64,000 nucleotides of DNA from NCBI GenBank assembly GCA_963210315.1, contig OY723290.1, positions 2,071,212 to 2,135,211 on the forward strand. The letters run 5' to 3'. Positions 32,301 to 45,445 of the stretch are shown here, piece by piece (position 1 is the stretch's first letter; every line of letters begins with the position of its first letter). A program made the position numbers and the translations under genes. Origin of the DNA: Rhynchopus euleeides (taxonomy: Eukaryota > Euglenozoa > Diplonemea > Diplonemida > Diplonemidae). The notes beneath the pieces were generated by a model. The model was given only the letters and a program-made list of their open reading frames with translations, did not search any database and was not told the origin of the DNA.

Positions 32301-35300
32301 GGTTACCCCCTACCTCTAGGGGTTCCCCCCACCCACAAATGGGTTACCCCCTGCCTGTAGGGGTTCGCCCCACCCACAAATGGGTTACCCCCTACCTCTA
32401 GGGGTTCCCCCCACCCACAAATGGGTTACCCCCTGCCTCTAGGGGTTCCCCCCACCCACTAATGGGTTACCCCCTGCCTCTAGGGGTTCCCCCCACCCAC
32501 AAATGGGTTACCCCCTACCTCTAGGGGTTCCCCCCACCCACAAATGGGTTAGCCCCTGCCTCTAGGGGTTCCCCCCACCCACAAATGGGTTACCCCCTGC
32601 CTCTAGGGGTTCCCCCCACCCACTAATGGGTTACCCCCTACCTCTAGGGGTTCCCCCCACCCACAAATGGGTTACCCCCTGCCTCTAGGGGTTCCCCCCA
32701 CCCACTAATGGGTTACCCCCTACCTCTAGGGGTTCCCCCCAGCCACAAATGGGTTACCCCCTGCCTCTAGGGGTTCCCCCCACCCACAAATGGGTTACCC
32801 CCTGCCTCTAGGGGTTCCCCCCACCCACTAATGGGTTACCCCCTACCTCTAGGGGTTCCCCCCAGCCACAAATGGGTTACCCCCTGCCTCTAGGGGTTCC
32901 CCCCACCCACAAATGGGTTACCCCCTGCCTCTAGGGGTTTCCCCCAGCCGCAAATGGGTTACCCCCTGCCTCTAGGGGTTCCCCCCACCCACAAATGGGT
33001 TACCCCCTGCCTCTAGGGGTTCCCCCCAGCCACAAATGGGTTACCCCCTACCTCTAGGGGTTCCCCCCACCCACAAATGGGTTACCCCCTGCCTCTAGGG
33101 GTTCCCCCCACCCACTAATGGGTTACCCCCTACCTCTAGGGGTTCCCCCCAGCCACAAATGGGTTACCCCCTACCTCTAGGGGTTCCCCCCAGCCACAAA
33201 TGGGTTACCCCCTACCTCTAGGGGTTCCCCCCACCCACAAATGGGTTACCCCCTACCTCTAGGGGTTCCCCCCACCCACTAATGGGTTACCCCCTGCCTC
33301 TAGGGGTTCCCCCCAGCCACAACTGGGTTACCCCCTGCCTCTAGGGGTTCCCCCCACCCACAAATAGGTTACCCCCTGCCTCTAGGGGTTCCCCCCAGCC
33401 GCAAATGGGTTACCCCCTGCCTCTAGGGGTTCCCCCCACCCACAAATGGGTTACCCCCTACCTCTAGGGGTTCCCCCCACCCACAAATGGGTTACCCCCT
33501 GCCTCTAGGGGTTCCCCCCACCCACAAATGGGTTACCCCCTGCCTCTAGGGGTTCCCCCCAGCCACAAATGGGTTACCCCCTGCCTCTAGGGGTTCCCCC
33601 CACCCACTAATGGGTTACCCCCTACCTCTAGGGGTTCCCCCCACCCACAAATGGGTTACCCCCTGCCTCTAGGGGTTCGCCCCACCCACAAATGGGTTAC
33701 CCCCTACCTCTAGGGGTTCCCCCCACCCACAAATGGGTTACCCCCTGCCTCTAGGGGTTCCCCCCACCCACTAATGGGTTACCCCCTGCCTCTAGGGGTT
33801 CCCCCCACCCACAAATGGGTTACCCCCTACCTCTAGGGGTTCCCCCCACCCACAAATGGGTTACCCCCTGCCTCTAGGGGTTCCCCCCACCCACTAATGG
33901 GTTACCCCCTGCCTCTAGGGGTTCCCCCCACCCACAAATGGGTTACCCCCTGCCTCTAGGGGTTCCCCCCACCCACTAATGGGTTACCCCCTGCCTCTAG
34001 GGGTTCCCCCCAGCCACAAATGGGTTACCCCCTGCCTCTAGGGGTTCCCCCCACCCACAAATGGGTTACCCCCTGCCTCTAGGGGTTCCCCCCACCCACT
34101 AATGGGTTACCCCCTACCTCTAGGGGTTCCCCCCACCCACAAATGGGTTACCCCCTGCCTGTAGGGGTTCGCCCCACCCACAAATGGGTTACCCCCTACC
34201 TCTAGGGGTTCCCCCCACCCACAAATGGGTTACCCCCTGCCTCTAGGGGTTCCCCCCACCCACTAATGGGTTACCCCCTGCCTCTAGGGGTTCCCCCCAC
34301 CCACAAATGGGTTACCCCCTACCTCTAGGGGTTCCCCCCACCCACAAATGGGTTAGCCCCTGCCTCTAGGGGTTCCCCCCACCCACAAATGGGTTACCCC
34401 CTGCCTCTAGGGGTTCCCCCCACCCACTAATGGGTTACCCCCTACCTCTAGGGGTTCCCCCCACCCACAAATGGGTTACCCCCTGCCTCTAGGGGTTCCC
34501 CCCACCCACTAATGGGTTACCCCCTACCTCTAGGGGTTCCCCCCAGCCACAAATGGGTTACCCCCTGCCTCTAGGGGTTCCCCCCACCCACAAATGGGTT
34601 ACCCCCTGCCTCTAGGGGTTCCCCCCACCCACTAATGGGTTACCCCCTACCTCTAGGGGTTCCCCCCAGCCACAAATGGGTTACCCCCTGCCTCTAGGGG
34701 TTCCCCCCACCCACAAATGGGTTACCCCCTGCCTCTAGGGGTTTCCCCCAGCCGCAAATGGGTTACCCCCTGCCTCTAGGGGTTCCCCCCACCCACAAAT
34801 GGGTTACCCCCTGCCTCTAGGGGTTCCCCCCAGCCACAAATGGGTTACCCCCTACCTCTAGGGGTTCCCCCCACCCACAAATGGGTTACCCCCTGCCTCT
34901 AGGGGTTCCCCCCACCCACTAATGGGTTACCCCCTACCTCTAGGGGTTCCCCCCAGCCACAAATGGGTTACCCCCTACCTCTAGGGGTTCCCCCCAGCCA
35001 CAAATGGGTTACCCCCTACCTCTAGGGGTTCCCCCCACCCACAAATGGGTTACCCCCTACCTCTAGGGGTTCCCCCCACCCACTAATGGGTTACCCCCTG
35101 CCTCTAGGGGTTCCCCCCAGCCACAACTGGGTTACCCCCTGCCTCTAGGGGTTCCCCCCACCCACAAATAGGTTACCCCCTGCCTCTAGGGGTTCCCCCC
35201 AGCCGCAAATGGGTTACCCCCTGCCTCTAGGGGTTCCCCCCACCCACAAATGGGTTACCCCCTACCTCTAGGGGTTCCCCCCACCCACAAATGGGTTACC

Positions 35301-37284
35301 CCCTGCCTCTAGGGGTTCCCCCCACCCACAAATGGGTTACCCCCTGCCTCTAGGGGTTCCCCCCAGCCACAAATGGGTTACCCCCTGCCTCTAGGGGTTC
35401 GCCCCACCCACTAATGGGTTACCCCCTACCTCTAGGGGTTCCCCCCACCCACAAATGGGTTACCCCCTGCCTCTAGGGGTTCGCCCCACCCACAAATGGG
35501 TTACCCCCTACCTCTAGGGGTTCCCCCCACCCACAAATGGGTTACCCCCTGCCTCTAGGGGTTCCCCCCACCCACTAATGGGTTACCCCCTGCCTCTAGG
35601 GGTTCCCCCCACCCACAAATGGGTTACCCCCTACCTCTAGGGGTTCCCCCCACCCACAAATGGGTTACCCCCTGCCTCTAGGGGTTCCCCCCACCCACTA
35701 ATGGGTTACCCCCTGCCTCTAGGGGTTCCCCCCACCCACAAATGGGTTACCCCCTGCCTCTAGGGGTTCCCCCCACCCACTAATGGGTTACCCCCTGCCT
35801 CTAGGGGTTCCCCCCAGCCACAAATGGGTTACCCCCTGCCTCTAGGGGTTCCCCCCACCCACAAATGGGTTACCCCCTGCCTCTAGGGGTTCCCCCCACC
35901 CACTAATGGGTTACCCCCTACCTCTAGGGGTTCCCCCCACCCACAAATGGGTTACCCCCTGCCTGTAGGGGTTCGCCCCACCCACAAATGGGTTACCCCC
36001 TACCTCTAGGGGTTCCCCCCACCCACAAATGGGTTACCCCCTGCCTCTAGGGGTTCCCCCCACCCACTAATGGGTTACCCCCTGCCTCTAGGGGTTCCCC
36101 CCACCCACAAATGGGTTACCCCCTACCTCTAGGGGTTCCCCCCACCCACAAATGGGTTAGCCCCTGCCTCTAGGGGTTCCCCCCACCCACAAATGGGTTA
36201 CCCCCTGCCTCTAGGGGTTCCCCCCACCCACTAATGGGTTACCCCCTACCTCTAGGGGTTCCCCCCACCCACAAATGGGTTACCCCCTGCCTCTAGGGGT
36301 TCCCCCCACCCACTAATGGGTTACCCCCTACCTCTAGGGGTTCCCCCCAGCCACAAATGGGTTACCCCCTGCCTCTAGGGGTTCCCCCCACCCACAAATG
36401 GGTTACCCCCTGCCTCTAGGGGTTCCCCCCACCCACTAATGGGTTACCCCCTACCTCTAGGGGTTCCCCCCAGCCACAAATGGGTTACCCCCTGCCTCTA
36501 GGGGTTCCCCCCACCCACAAATGGGTTACCCCCTGCCTCTAGGGGTTTCCCCCAGCCGCAAATGGGTTACCCCCTGCCTCTAGGGGTTCCCCCCACCCAC
36601 AAATGGGTTACCCCCTGCCTCTAGGGGTTCCCCCCAGCCACAAATGGGTTACCCCCTACCTCTAGGGGTTCCCCCCACCCACAAATGGGTTACCCCCTGC
36701 CTCTAGGGGTTCCCCCCACCCACTAATGGGTTACCCCCTACCTCTAGGGGTTCCCCCCAGCCACAAATGGGTTACCCCCTACCTCTAGGGGTTCCCCCCA
36801 GCCACAAATGGGTTACCCCCTACCTCTAGGGGTTCCCCCCAGCCACAAACGGGTTACCCCCTACCTCTAGGGGTTCCCCCCACCCACAAATGGGTTACCC
36901 CCTACCTCTAGGGGTTCCCCCCACCCAGAAACGGGTTACCCCCTACCTCTAGGGGTTCCCCCCACCCACAAATGGGTTACCCCCTGCCTCTAGGGGTTCC
37001 CCCCACCCACAAACGGGTTACCCCCTACCACTAGGGGTTCCCCCCACCCACAAATGGGTTACCCCCTACCTCTAGGGGTTCCCCCCAGCCACAAATGGGT
37101 TACCCCCTGCCTCTAGGGGTTCCCCCCACCCACAAACGGGTTACCCCCTACCTCTAGGGGTTCCCCCCACCCACAAACGGGTTACCCCCTACCTCTAGGG
37201 GTTCCCCCCACCCACAAATGGGTTACCCCCTACCTCTAGGGGTTCCCCCCAGCCACAAATGGGTTACCCCCTACCTCTAGGCAT
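29312..37284. repeat. 41 bp satellite array, subfamily I
   Basis: The monomer is ACAAATGGGTTACCCCCTGC plus CTCTAGGGGTTCCCCCCACCC, 41 bp, repeated head to tail. Variant bases (ACTAATG, ACAACTG, CAGCCAC, CTAC/CTGC, TTCGCCCC) recur in order. Rare variants mark a higher-order unit: CCTGTAGGGG occurs at about 30491, 32357, 34161 and 35965 (steps 1866, 1804, 1804 bp), and ACAACTGGG at about 29691, 31434, 33320 and 35124. 1804 bp is exactly 44 monomers. The first step is altered by one 21 bp truncated monomer near 30551. There is no coding capacity. Confidence 0.95.
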
Positions 37285-37311
37285 GGGCCCCCAAACATAT
37301 TTTTCATAAGG

Positions 37312-37692
37312 GGGGTGTCGATTTTTTCCGTTTTTTTCCGTTTTTTCCTTTTTTTTCGTTTTTTCCGCCTGTGGGCGCTGGCTGCGACTTGGTCAAAAAT
37401 CGACGAAAAAAATCCGGAAAAAAAACAGAAAACGAAAAAACGGAAAATCCCAAAATCGACACCCTGATTTTCCGTTTTTTTCCGTTTTTTTCCCAGCACC
37501 AGAAACAGGCAGGGTTGTCGTAAGACCGGCGTGCCAAGAGGGAGGTGCTCGCATTTTTTTTGGGGGGTCCAGAATGGGTCGTTTTTGGACATTTGAGCCC
37601 ACTGCGAGCAGTGCCGGGTCCCGGAAACGCTGTTTCAAACGCTCAAAAGGGGAGGCGGTGGGCACCAGAACCCAGTAAATTTACCACAAATG
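37312..37692. repeat. Satellite-flanking block, copy 2, inside the array
   Basis: Near-identical to 28926-29311, about 8.38 kb away in the same orientation, and again followed directly by satellite monomers. The short left junction (37285-37311) is unique. Confidence 0.85.
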
Positions 37693-39340
37693 GTCCCACC
37701 CACAAACGGGTTACCCCCTGCCTCTAGGGGTTCCCCCCACCCACAAATGGGTTACCCCCTGCCTCTAGGGGTTCCCCCCACCCACAAACGGGTTACCCCC
37801 TACCTCTAGGGGTTCCCCCCAGCCACAAATGGGTTACCCCCTACCTCTAGGGGTTCCCCCCAGCCACAAACGGGTTACCCCCTACCTCTAGGGGTTCCCC
37901 CCACCCACAAACGGGTTACCCCCTACCTCTAGGGGTTCCCCCCAGCCACAAATGGGTTACCCCCTACCTCTAGGGGTTCCCCCCAGCCACAAACGGGTTA
38001 CCCCCTACCTCTAGGGGTTCCCCCCACCCACAAATGGGTTACCCCCTACCTCTAGGGGTTCCCCCCACCCAGAAACGGGTTACCCCCTACCTCTAGGGGT
38101 TCCCCCCAGCCACAAACGGGTTACCCCCTACCTCTAGGGGTTCCCCCCACCCACAAATGGGTTACCCCCTACCTCTAGGGGTTCCCCCCACCCAGAAACG
38201 GGTTACCCCCTACCTCTAGGGGTTCCCCCCACCCACAAATGGGTTACCCCCTGCCTCTAGGGGTTCCCCCCACCCACAAACGGGTTACCCCCTACCACTA
38301 GGGGTTCCCCCCACCCACAAATGGGTTACCCCCTACCTCTAGGGGTTCCCCCCAGCCACAAATGGGTTACCCCCTGCCTCTAGGGGTTCCCCCCACCCAG
38401 AAACGGGTTACCCCCTACCTCTAGGGGTTCCCCCCACCCACAAATGGGTTACCCCCTACCTCTAGGGGTTCCCCCCACCCACAAATGGGTTACCCCCTGC
38501 CTCTAGGGGTTCCCCCCACCCACAAACGGGTTACCCCCTACCACTAGGGGTTCCCCCCACCCACAAATGGGTTACCCCCTACCTCTAGGGGTTCCCCCCA
38601 GCCACAAATGGGTTACCCCCTGCCTCTAGGGGTTCCCCCCACCCAGAAACGGGTTACCCCCTACCTCTAGGGGTTCCCCCCACCCACAAATGGGTTACCC
38701 CCTACCTCTAGGGGTTCCCCCCAGCCACAAACGGGTTACCCCCTACCTCTAGGGGTTCCCCCCACCCACAAATGGGTTACCCCCTGCCTCTAGGGGTTCC
38801 CCCCACCCACAAACGGGTTACCCCCTACCTCTAGGGGTTCCCCCCAGCCACAAATGGGTTACCCCCTACCTCTAGGGGTTCCCCCCAGCCACAAACGGGT
38901 TACCCCCTACCTCTAGGGGTTCCCCCCACCCACAAATGGGTTACCCCCTACCTCTAGGGGTTCCCCCCACCCAGAAACGGGTTACCCCCTACCTCTAGGG
39001 GTTCCCCCCACCCACAAATGGGTTACCCCCTGCCTCTAGGGGTTCCCCCCACCCACAAACGGGTTACCCCCTACCACTAGGGGTTCCCCCCACCCACAAA
39101 TGGGTTACCCCCTACCTCTAGGGGTTCCCCCCACCCACAAACGGGTTACCCCCTGCCTCTAGGGGTTCCCCCCACCCACAAATGGGTTACCCCTTGCCTC
39201 TAGGGGTTCCCCCCAGCCACAAACGGGTTACCCCCTGCCTCTAGGGGTTCCCCCCAGCCACAAATGTCTTACCCCTTGCCTCTAGGGGTTCCCCCCAGCC
39301 ACAAATGGGTTACCCCCTGCCTCTAGGGGTTCCCCCCACC
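37693..39340. repeat. 41 bp satellite array, subfamily I, second block
   Basis: The same monomer, with a high share of ACAAACGGG and CAGAAACGGG variants. The last few units (about 39180-39340) drift (CCCTTGCC, ATGTCTTACC) before subfamily II starts. Confidence 0.9.
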
Positions 39341-42300
39341 CACAAATAGGTTGCCCCCTACCTCTAGAGGTTCCCCCCAGCCACTAATGGGTTGCCCCCT
39401 ACCTCTAGAGGTTCCCCCCAGCCACCAATGGGTTGCCACCTACCTCTAGAGGTTCCCCCCAGCCACCAATGGGTTGCCACCTACCTCTAGAGGTTCCCCC
39501 CAGTCACTAATGGGTTGCCACCTACCTCTAGAGGTTCCCCCCAGCCACCAATGGGTTGCCACCTACCTCTAGAGGTTCCCCCCAGCCACTAATGGGTTGC
39601 CCCCTACCTCTAGAGGTTCCCCCCAGCCACCAATGGGTTGCCACCTACCTCTAGAGGTTCCCCCCAGCCACTAATGCGTTGCCCCCTACCTCTAGGGGTT
39701 CCCCCCAGCCACTAATGGGTTGCCACCTACCTCTAGAGGTTCCCCCCAGCCACCAATGGGTTGCCACCTACCTCTAGAGGTTCCCCCCAGTCACTAATGG
39801 GTTGCCACCTACCTCTAGAGGTTCCCCCCAGCCACCAATAGGTTGCCCCCTACCTCTAGAGGTTCCCCCCAGCCACCAATGGGTTGCCACCTACCTCTAG
39901 AGGTTCCCCCCAGTCACTAATGGGTTGCCACCTACCTCTAGAGGTTCCCCCCAGCCACCAATGGGTTGCCACCTACCTCTAGAGGTTCCCCCCAGTCACT
40001 AACGGGTTGCCACCTACCTCTAGAGGTTCCCCCCAGCCACCAATAGGTTGCCCCCTACCTCTAGGGGTTCCCCCCAGCCACCAATAGGTTGCCCCCTACC
40101 TCTAGAGGTTCCCCCCAGCCACTAATGGGTTGCCACCTACCTCTAGAGGTTCCCCCCAGCCACCAATAGGTTGCCCCCTACCTCTAGAGGTTCCCCCCAG
40201 CCACTAATGGGTTGCCCCCTACCTCTAGAGGTTCCCCCCAGCCACCAATAGGTTGCCCCCTACCTCTAGAGGTTCCCCCCAGCCACTAATGGGTTGCCAC
40301 CTACCTCTAGAGGTTCCCCCCAGCCACCAATAGGTTGCCCCCTACCTCTAGAGGTTCCCCCCAGCCACTAATGGGTTGCCCCCTACCTCTAGGGGTTCCC
40401 CCCAGCCACTAATGGGTTGCCACCTACCTCTAGAGGTTCCCCCCAGCCACCAATAGGTTGCCCCCTACCTCTAGGGGTTCCCCCCAGCCACCAATAGGTT
40501 GCCCCCTACCTCTAGAGGTTCCCCCCAGCCACTAATGGGTTGCCACCTACCTCTAGAGGTTCCCCCCAGCCACTAATGCGTTGCCCCCTACCTCTAGGGG
40601 TTCCCCCCAGCCACTAATGGGTTGCCACCTACCTCTAGAGGTTCCCCCCAGCCACCAATGGGTTGCCACCTACCTCTAGAGGTTCCCCCCAGTCACTAAT
40701 GGGTTGCCACCTACCTCTAGAGGTTCCCCCCAGCCACCAATAGGTTGCCCCCTACCTCTAGAGGTTCCCCCCAGCCACCAATGGGTTGCCACCTACCTCT
40801 AGAGGTTCCCCCCAGTCACTAATGGGTTGCCACCTACCTCTAGAGGTTCCCCCCAGCCACCAATGGGTTGCCACCTACCTCTAGAGGTTCCCCCCAGTCA
40901 CTAACGGGTTGCCACCTACCTCTAGAGGTTCCCCCCAGCCACCAATAGGTTGCCCCCTACCTCTAGAGGTTCCCCCCAGCCACTAATGGGTTGCCCCCTA
41001 CCTCTAGGGGTTCCCCCCAGCCACTAATGGGTTGCCACCTACCTCTAGAGGTTCCCCCCAGCCACCAATAGGTTGCCCCCTACCTCTAGAGGTTCCCCCC
41101 AGCCACTAATGGGTTGCCCCCTACCTCTAGAGGTTCCCCCCAGCCACCAATAGGTTGCCCCCTACCTCTAGAGGTTCCCCCCAGCCACTAATGGGTTGCC
41201 ACCTACCTCTAGAGGTTCCCCCCAGCCACCAATAGGTTGCCCCCTACCTCTAGAGGTTCCCCCCAGCCACTAATGGGTTGCCCCCTACCTCTAGGGGTTC
41301 CCCCCAGCCACTAATGGGTTGCCACCTACCTCTAGAGGTTCCCCCCAGCCACCAATAGGTTGCCCCCTACCTCTAGGGGTTCCCCCCAGCCACCAATAGG
41401 TTGCCCCCTACCTCTAGAGGTTCCCCCCAGCCACTAATGGGTTGCCACCTACCTCTAGAGGTTCCCCCCAGCCACCAATAGGTTGCCCCCTACCTCTAGA
41501 GGTTCCCCCCAGCCACTAATGGGTTGCCCCCTACCTCTAGAGGTTCCCCCCAGCCACCAATAGGTTGCCCCCTACCTCTAGAGGTTCCCCCCAGCCACTA
41601 ATGGGTTGCCACCTACCTCTAGAGGTTCCCCCCAGCCACCAATAGGTTGCCCCCTACCTCTAGAGGTTCCCCCCAGCCACTAATGGGTTGCCCCCTACCT
41701 CTAGGGGTTCCCCCCAGCCACTAATGGGTTGCCACCTACCTCTAGAGGTTCCCCCCAGCCACCAATAGGTTGCCCCCTACCTCTAGAGGTTCCCCCCAGC
41801 CACTAATGGGTTGCCCCCTACCTCTAGAGGTTCCCCCCAGCCACCAATAGGTTGCCCCCTACCTCTAGAGGTTCCCCCCAGCCACTAATGGGTTGCCACC
41901 TACCTCTAGAGGTTCCCCCCAGCCACCAATAGGTTGCCCCCTACCTCTAGAGGTTCCCCCCAGCCACTAATGGGTTGCCCCCTACCTCTAGGGGTTCCCC
42001 CCAGCCACTAATGGGTTGCCACCTACCTCTAGAGGTTCCCCCCAGCCACCAATAGGTTGCCCCCTACCTCTAGGGGTTCCCCCCAGCCACCAATAGGTTG
42101 CCCCCTACCTCTAGAGGTTCCCCCCAGCCACTAATGGGTTGCCACCTACCTCTAGAGGTTCCCCCCAGCCACCAATAGGTTGCCCCCTACCTCTAGAGGT
42201 TCCCCCCAGCCACTAATGGGTTGCCCCCTACCTCTAGAGGTTCCCCCCAGCCACCAATAGGTTGCCCCCTACCTCTAGAGGTTCCCCCCAGCCACTAATG

Positions 42301-42580
42301 GGTTGCCACCTACCTCTAGAGGTTCCCCCCAGCCACCAATAGGTTGCCCCCTACCTCTAGAGGTTCCCCCCAGCCACTAATGGGTTGCCCCCTACCTCTA
42401 GGGGTTCCCCCCAGCCACTAATGGGTTGCCACCTACCTCTAGAGGTTCCCCCCAGCCACCAATAGGTTGCCCCCTACCTCTAGAGGTTCCCCCCAGCCAC
42501 TAATGGGTTGCCCCCTACCTCTAGAGGTTCCCCCCAGCCACCAATAGGTTGCCCCCTACCTCTAGAGGTTCCCCCCAGCC
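39341..42580. repeat. 41 bp satellite array, subfamily II
   Basis: Same period, but with the monomer changed to ACCAATAGGTTGCCCCCTAC plus CTCTAGAGGTTCCCCCCAGCC. It alternates with ACTAATGGGTTGCCACCTAC forms. Rare variants show higher-order steps, for example CTAATGCGTTG at 39671 and 40573 (902 bp, 22 monomers). Confidence 0.95.
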
Positions 42581-42950
42581 ACCCCCGCCCCGCCCCCCCC
42601 CCCCCCATGACTTCATCCCGTCCCCACCCAAAGCTCAAGCTTCCTGGACACGCTCGTTTGAGCAATCTGGAATCTGTAGAAGGCTCGCCGTGTAGGCGGC
42701 CTTGGCTATTTTGCCGGCTTGCTGGTCTGCGGCCCAGGATGCGCCTGCAGCGCCGTGTTGTCCCACGTTCTTGAGGCACGAAGCTTGAGGATTCTCTGGC
42801 AGATATGTTCACGATGTCATTCACGTCTCAACGGGTTCTTCGGGTGTCCCATTCAAAAAAACACCCGAAAAATATGACGACTTTGCTAAACTGGACCCAA
42901 CTCCCCATACTCTTTTTTTTGCCATTTTTCAGCATTTTCCCCCGATTTTT
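42581..42950. repeat. 370 bp non-satellite insert in array, copy 1
   Basis: Unique sequence starting at a C-run and ATGACTTCATCCCG and ending CCCCCGATTTTT, with satellite on both sides. It includes a TTCGGGTGT / ACACCCGAA hairpin near 42838. It is duplicated at 44383-44752 with no difference seen by eye. Confidence 0.9.
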
Positions 42951-44382
42951 GGTAGGTTGCCCCCTACCTCTAGGGGTTCCCCCCAGCCACCAATAGGTTG
43001 CCCCCTACCTCTAGAGGTTCCCCCCAGCCACTAATGGGTTGCCACCTACCTCTAGAGGTTCCCCCCAGCCACCAATAGGTTGCCCCCTACCTCTAGAGGT
43101 TCCCCCCAGCCACTAATGGGTTGCCCCCTACCTCTAGAGGTTCCCCCCAGCCACCAATAGGTTGCCCCCTACCTCTAGAGGTTCCCCCCAGCCACTAATG
43201 GGTTGCCCCCTACCTCTAGAGGTTCCCCCCAGCCACCAATAGGTTGCCCCCTACCTCTAGAGGTTCCCCCCAGCCACTAATAGGTTGCCCCCTACCTCTA
43301 GAGGTTCCCCCCAGCCACCAATAGGTTGCCCCCTACCTCTAGAGGTTCCCCCCAGCCACTAATGGGTTGCCCCCTACCTCTAGGGGTTCCCCCCAGCCAC
43401 TAATGGGTTGCCACCTACCTCTAGAGGTTCCCCCCAGCCACCAATAGGTTGCCCCCTACCTCTAGGGGTTCCCCCCAGCCACCAATAGGTTGCCCCCTAC
43501 CTCTAGAGGTTCCCCCCAGCCACTAATGGGTTGCCACCTACCTCTAGAGGTTCCCCCCAGCCACCAATAGGTTGCCCCCTACCTCTAGAGGTTCCCCCCA
43601 GCCACTAATGGGTTGCCCCCTACCTCTAGAGGTTCCCCCCAGCCACCAATAGGTTGCCCCCTACCTCTAGAGGTTCCCCCCAGCCACTAATGGGTTGCCA
43701 CCTACCTCTAGAGGTTCCCCCCAGCCACCAATAGGTTGCCCCCTACCTCTAGAGGTTCCCCCCAGCCACTAATGGGTTGCCCCCTACCTCTAGGGGTTCC
43801 CCCCAGCCACTAATGGGTTGCCACCTACCTCTAGAGGTTCCCCCCAGCCACCAATAGGTTGCCCCCTACCTCTAGGGGTTCCCCCCAGCCACCAATAGGT
43901 TGCCCCCTACCTCTAGAGGTTCCCCCCAGCCACTAATGGGTTGCCACCTACCTCTAGAGGTTCCCCCCAGCCACCAATAGGTTGCCCCCTACCTCTAGAG
44001 GTTCCCCCCAGCCACTAATGGGTTGCCCCCTACCTCTAGAGGTTCCCCCCAGCCACCAATAGGTTGCCCCCTACCTCTAGAGGTTCCCCCCAGCCACTAA
44101 TGGGTTGCCACCTACCTCTAGAGGTTCCCCCCAGCCACCAATAGGTTGCCCCCTACCTCTAGAGGTTCCCCCCAGCCACTAATGGGTTGCCCCCTACCTC
44201 TAGGGGTTCCCCCCAGCCACTAATGGGTTGCCACCTACCTCTAGAGGTTCCCCCCAGCCACCAATAGGTTGCCCCCTACCTCTAGAGGTTCCCCCCAGCC
44301 ACTAATGGGTTGCCCCCTACCTCTAGAGGTTCCCCCCAGCCACCAATAGGTTGCCCCCTACCTCTAGAGGTTCCCCCCAGCC
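42951..44382. repeat. 41 bp satellite array, subfamily II, second block
   Basis: Continuation of subfamily II between the two insert copies. Insert plus block make a 1802 bp higher-order duplication (42581 corresponds to 44383). Confidence 0.9.
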
Positions 44383-44752
44383 ACCCCCGCCCCGCCCCCC
44401 CCCCCCCCATGACTTCATCCCGTCCCCACCCAAAGCTCAAGCTTCCTGGACACGCTCGTTTGAGCAATCTGGAATCTGTAGAAGGCTCGCCGTGTAGGCG
44501 GCCTTGGCTATTTTGCCGGCTTGCTGGTCTGCGGCCCAGGATGCGCCTGCAGCGCCGTGTTGTCCCACGTTCTTGAGGCACGAAGCTTGAGGATTCTCTG
44601 GCAGATATGTTCACGATGTCATTCACGTCTCAACGGGTTCTTCGGGTGTCCCATTCAAAAAAACACCCGAAAAATATGACGACTTTGCTAAACTGGACCC
44701 AACTCCCCATACTCTTTTTTTTGCCATTTTTCAGCATTTTCCCCCGATTTTT
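44383..44752. repeat. 370 bp non-satellite insert, copy 2, array edge
   Basis: Same as 42581-42950. Here it ends the satellite. It is followed by a T/A-rich tract and AATCGACACCCCCC (about 44791-44804), echoing the edge of the block at 28926. Confidence 0.9.
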
Positions 44753-44808
44753 CGGTTTTTTTTTTTGAAAAAATTTATTTTTTGTCCAGAATCGACACCC
44801 CCCTATAC

Positions 44809-44893
44809 GTAAATATTATGGAACGTAAATATTATGGAACGGGCCCATTTTTGCCCGGTCCGTTCCATAATATTTACGTTCCATAATATTTAC
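44809..44893. repeat. 34 bp-arm perfect hairpin of GTAAATATTATGGAACG units
   Basis: Two direct copies of GTAAATATTATGGAACG (44809-44842) are followed, after a 17 bp loop, by their exact inverse (44860-44893). A further single unit abuts the retrotransposon at 45028-45044. Related units, inverted, occur at 50069-50120 on its other side. Confidence 0.9.
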
Positions 44894-45044
44894 AGGGCCA
44901 GTTGGGGACTCGGTGGTGAGGGTGGCTTGCCTCAGGAATCGCGCGAAAAGTGCACGAGTAGGTCCCGTCAGGGACTCTGTATGCCGTCCGATCACCTGGC
45001 CCAAGTCCCCGAGTCGCAGAAAGCCCTGTAAATATTATGGAACG

Positions 45045-45110
45045 AAAAAATACAGCAGCAGTCTCTCGAGTCTTCCTTTCAGATGATTTTTGCATTGATC
45101 GCTTCCACCT
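45045..45110 (-). repeat. Retrotransposon repeat B2 (3' end)
   Basis: Nearly identical to B1 at 45442-45505, and similar to the stray copy at 6713-6776. Its outer edge abuts a GTAAATATTATGGAACG unit. Confidence 0.85.
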
Positions 45111-45131
45111 CAACCCGTCACTCGTCACGCG

Positions 45132-45445
45132 TTTTTTTTTCTCGCTGGCGCTAGTGATGTCGGCTGGCAGAAAAAACACACAACAAAAAACCCCCCCCCC
45201 CGCGTGTCGAGTGACCTTACCTGTCTGAAGTACAGAAAATGTGTCGGGTTGGGTGGAGCATACACACACACATACACATATGTTCACACAACACAGGGCA
45301 AACCGCACAAACGTGTTCACACATCCGGCATCCTATGCGAAATACCCGCCGCTCCCCGGGAGCTGTTGCGGGAACCATCTGCTCTTCCGACCCACCGAGA
45401 CTCTTGCCGTATTTTCTCTACCACACGGGGTGTGTTTTACCAAAA
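45132..45445 (-). repeat. Retrotransposon repeat A2
   Basis: Direct repeat of 49732-50048, differing mainly in the lengths of an A-run and a C-run. It is separated from B2 by about 21 bp of unique sequence and joined directly to B1. Confidence 0.9.

Noticed and set aside
29312..39340. Telomere made of GGGTTA
   Set aside because: GGGTTA occurs once per 41 bp unit, never in tandem, and the array is internal.
29312..44382. CRISPR-like regular repeats
   Set aside because: The 41 bp units are contiguous without variable spacers, and the genome is eukaryotic. It is satellite DNA.
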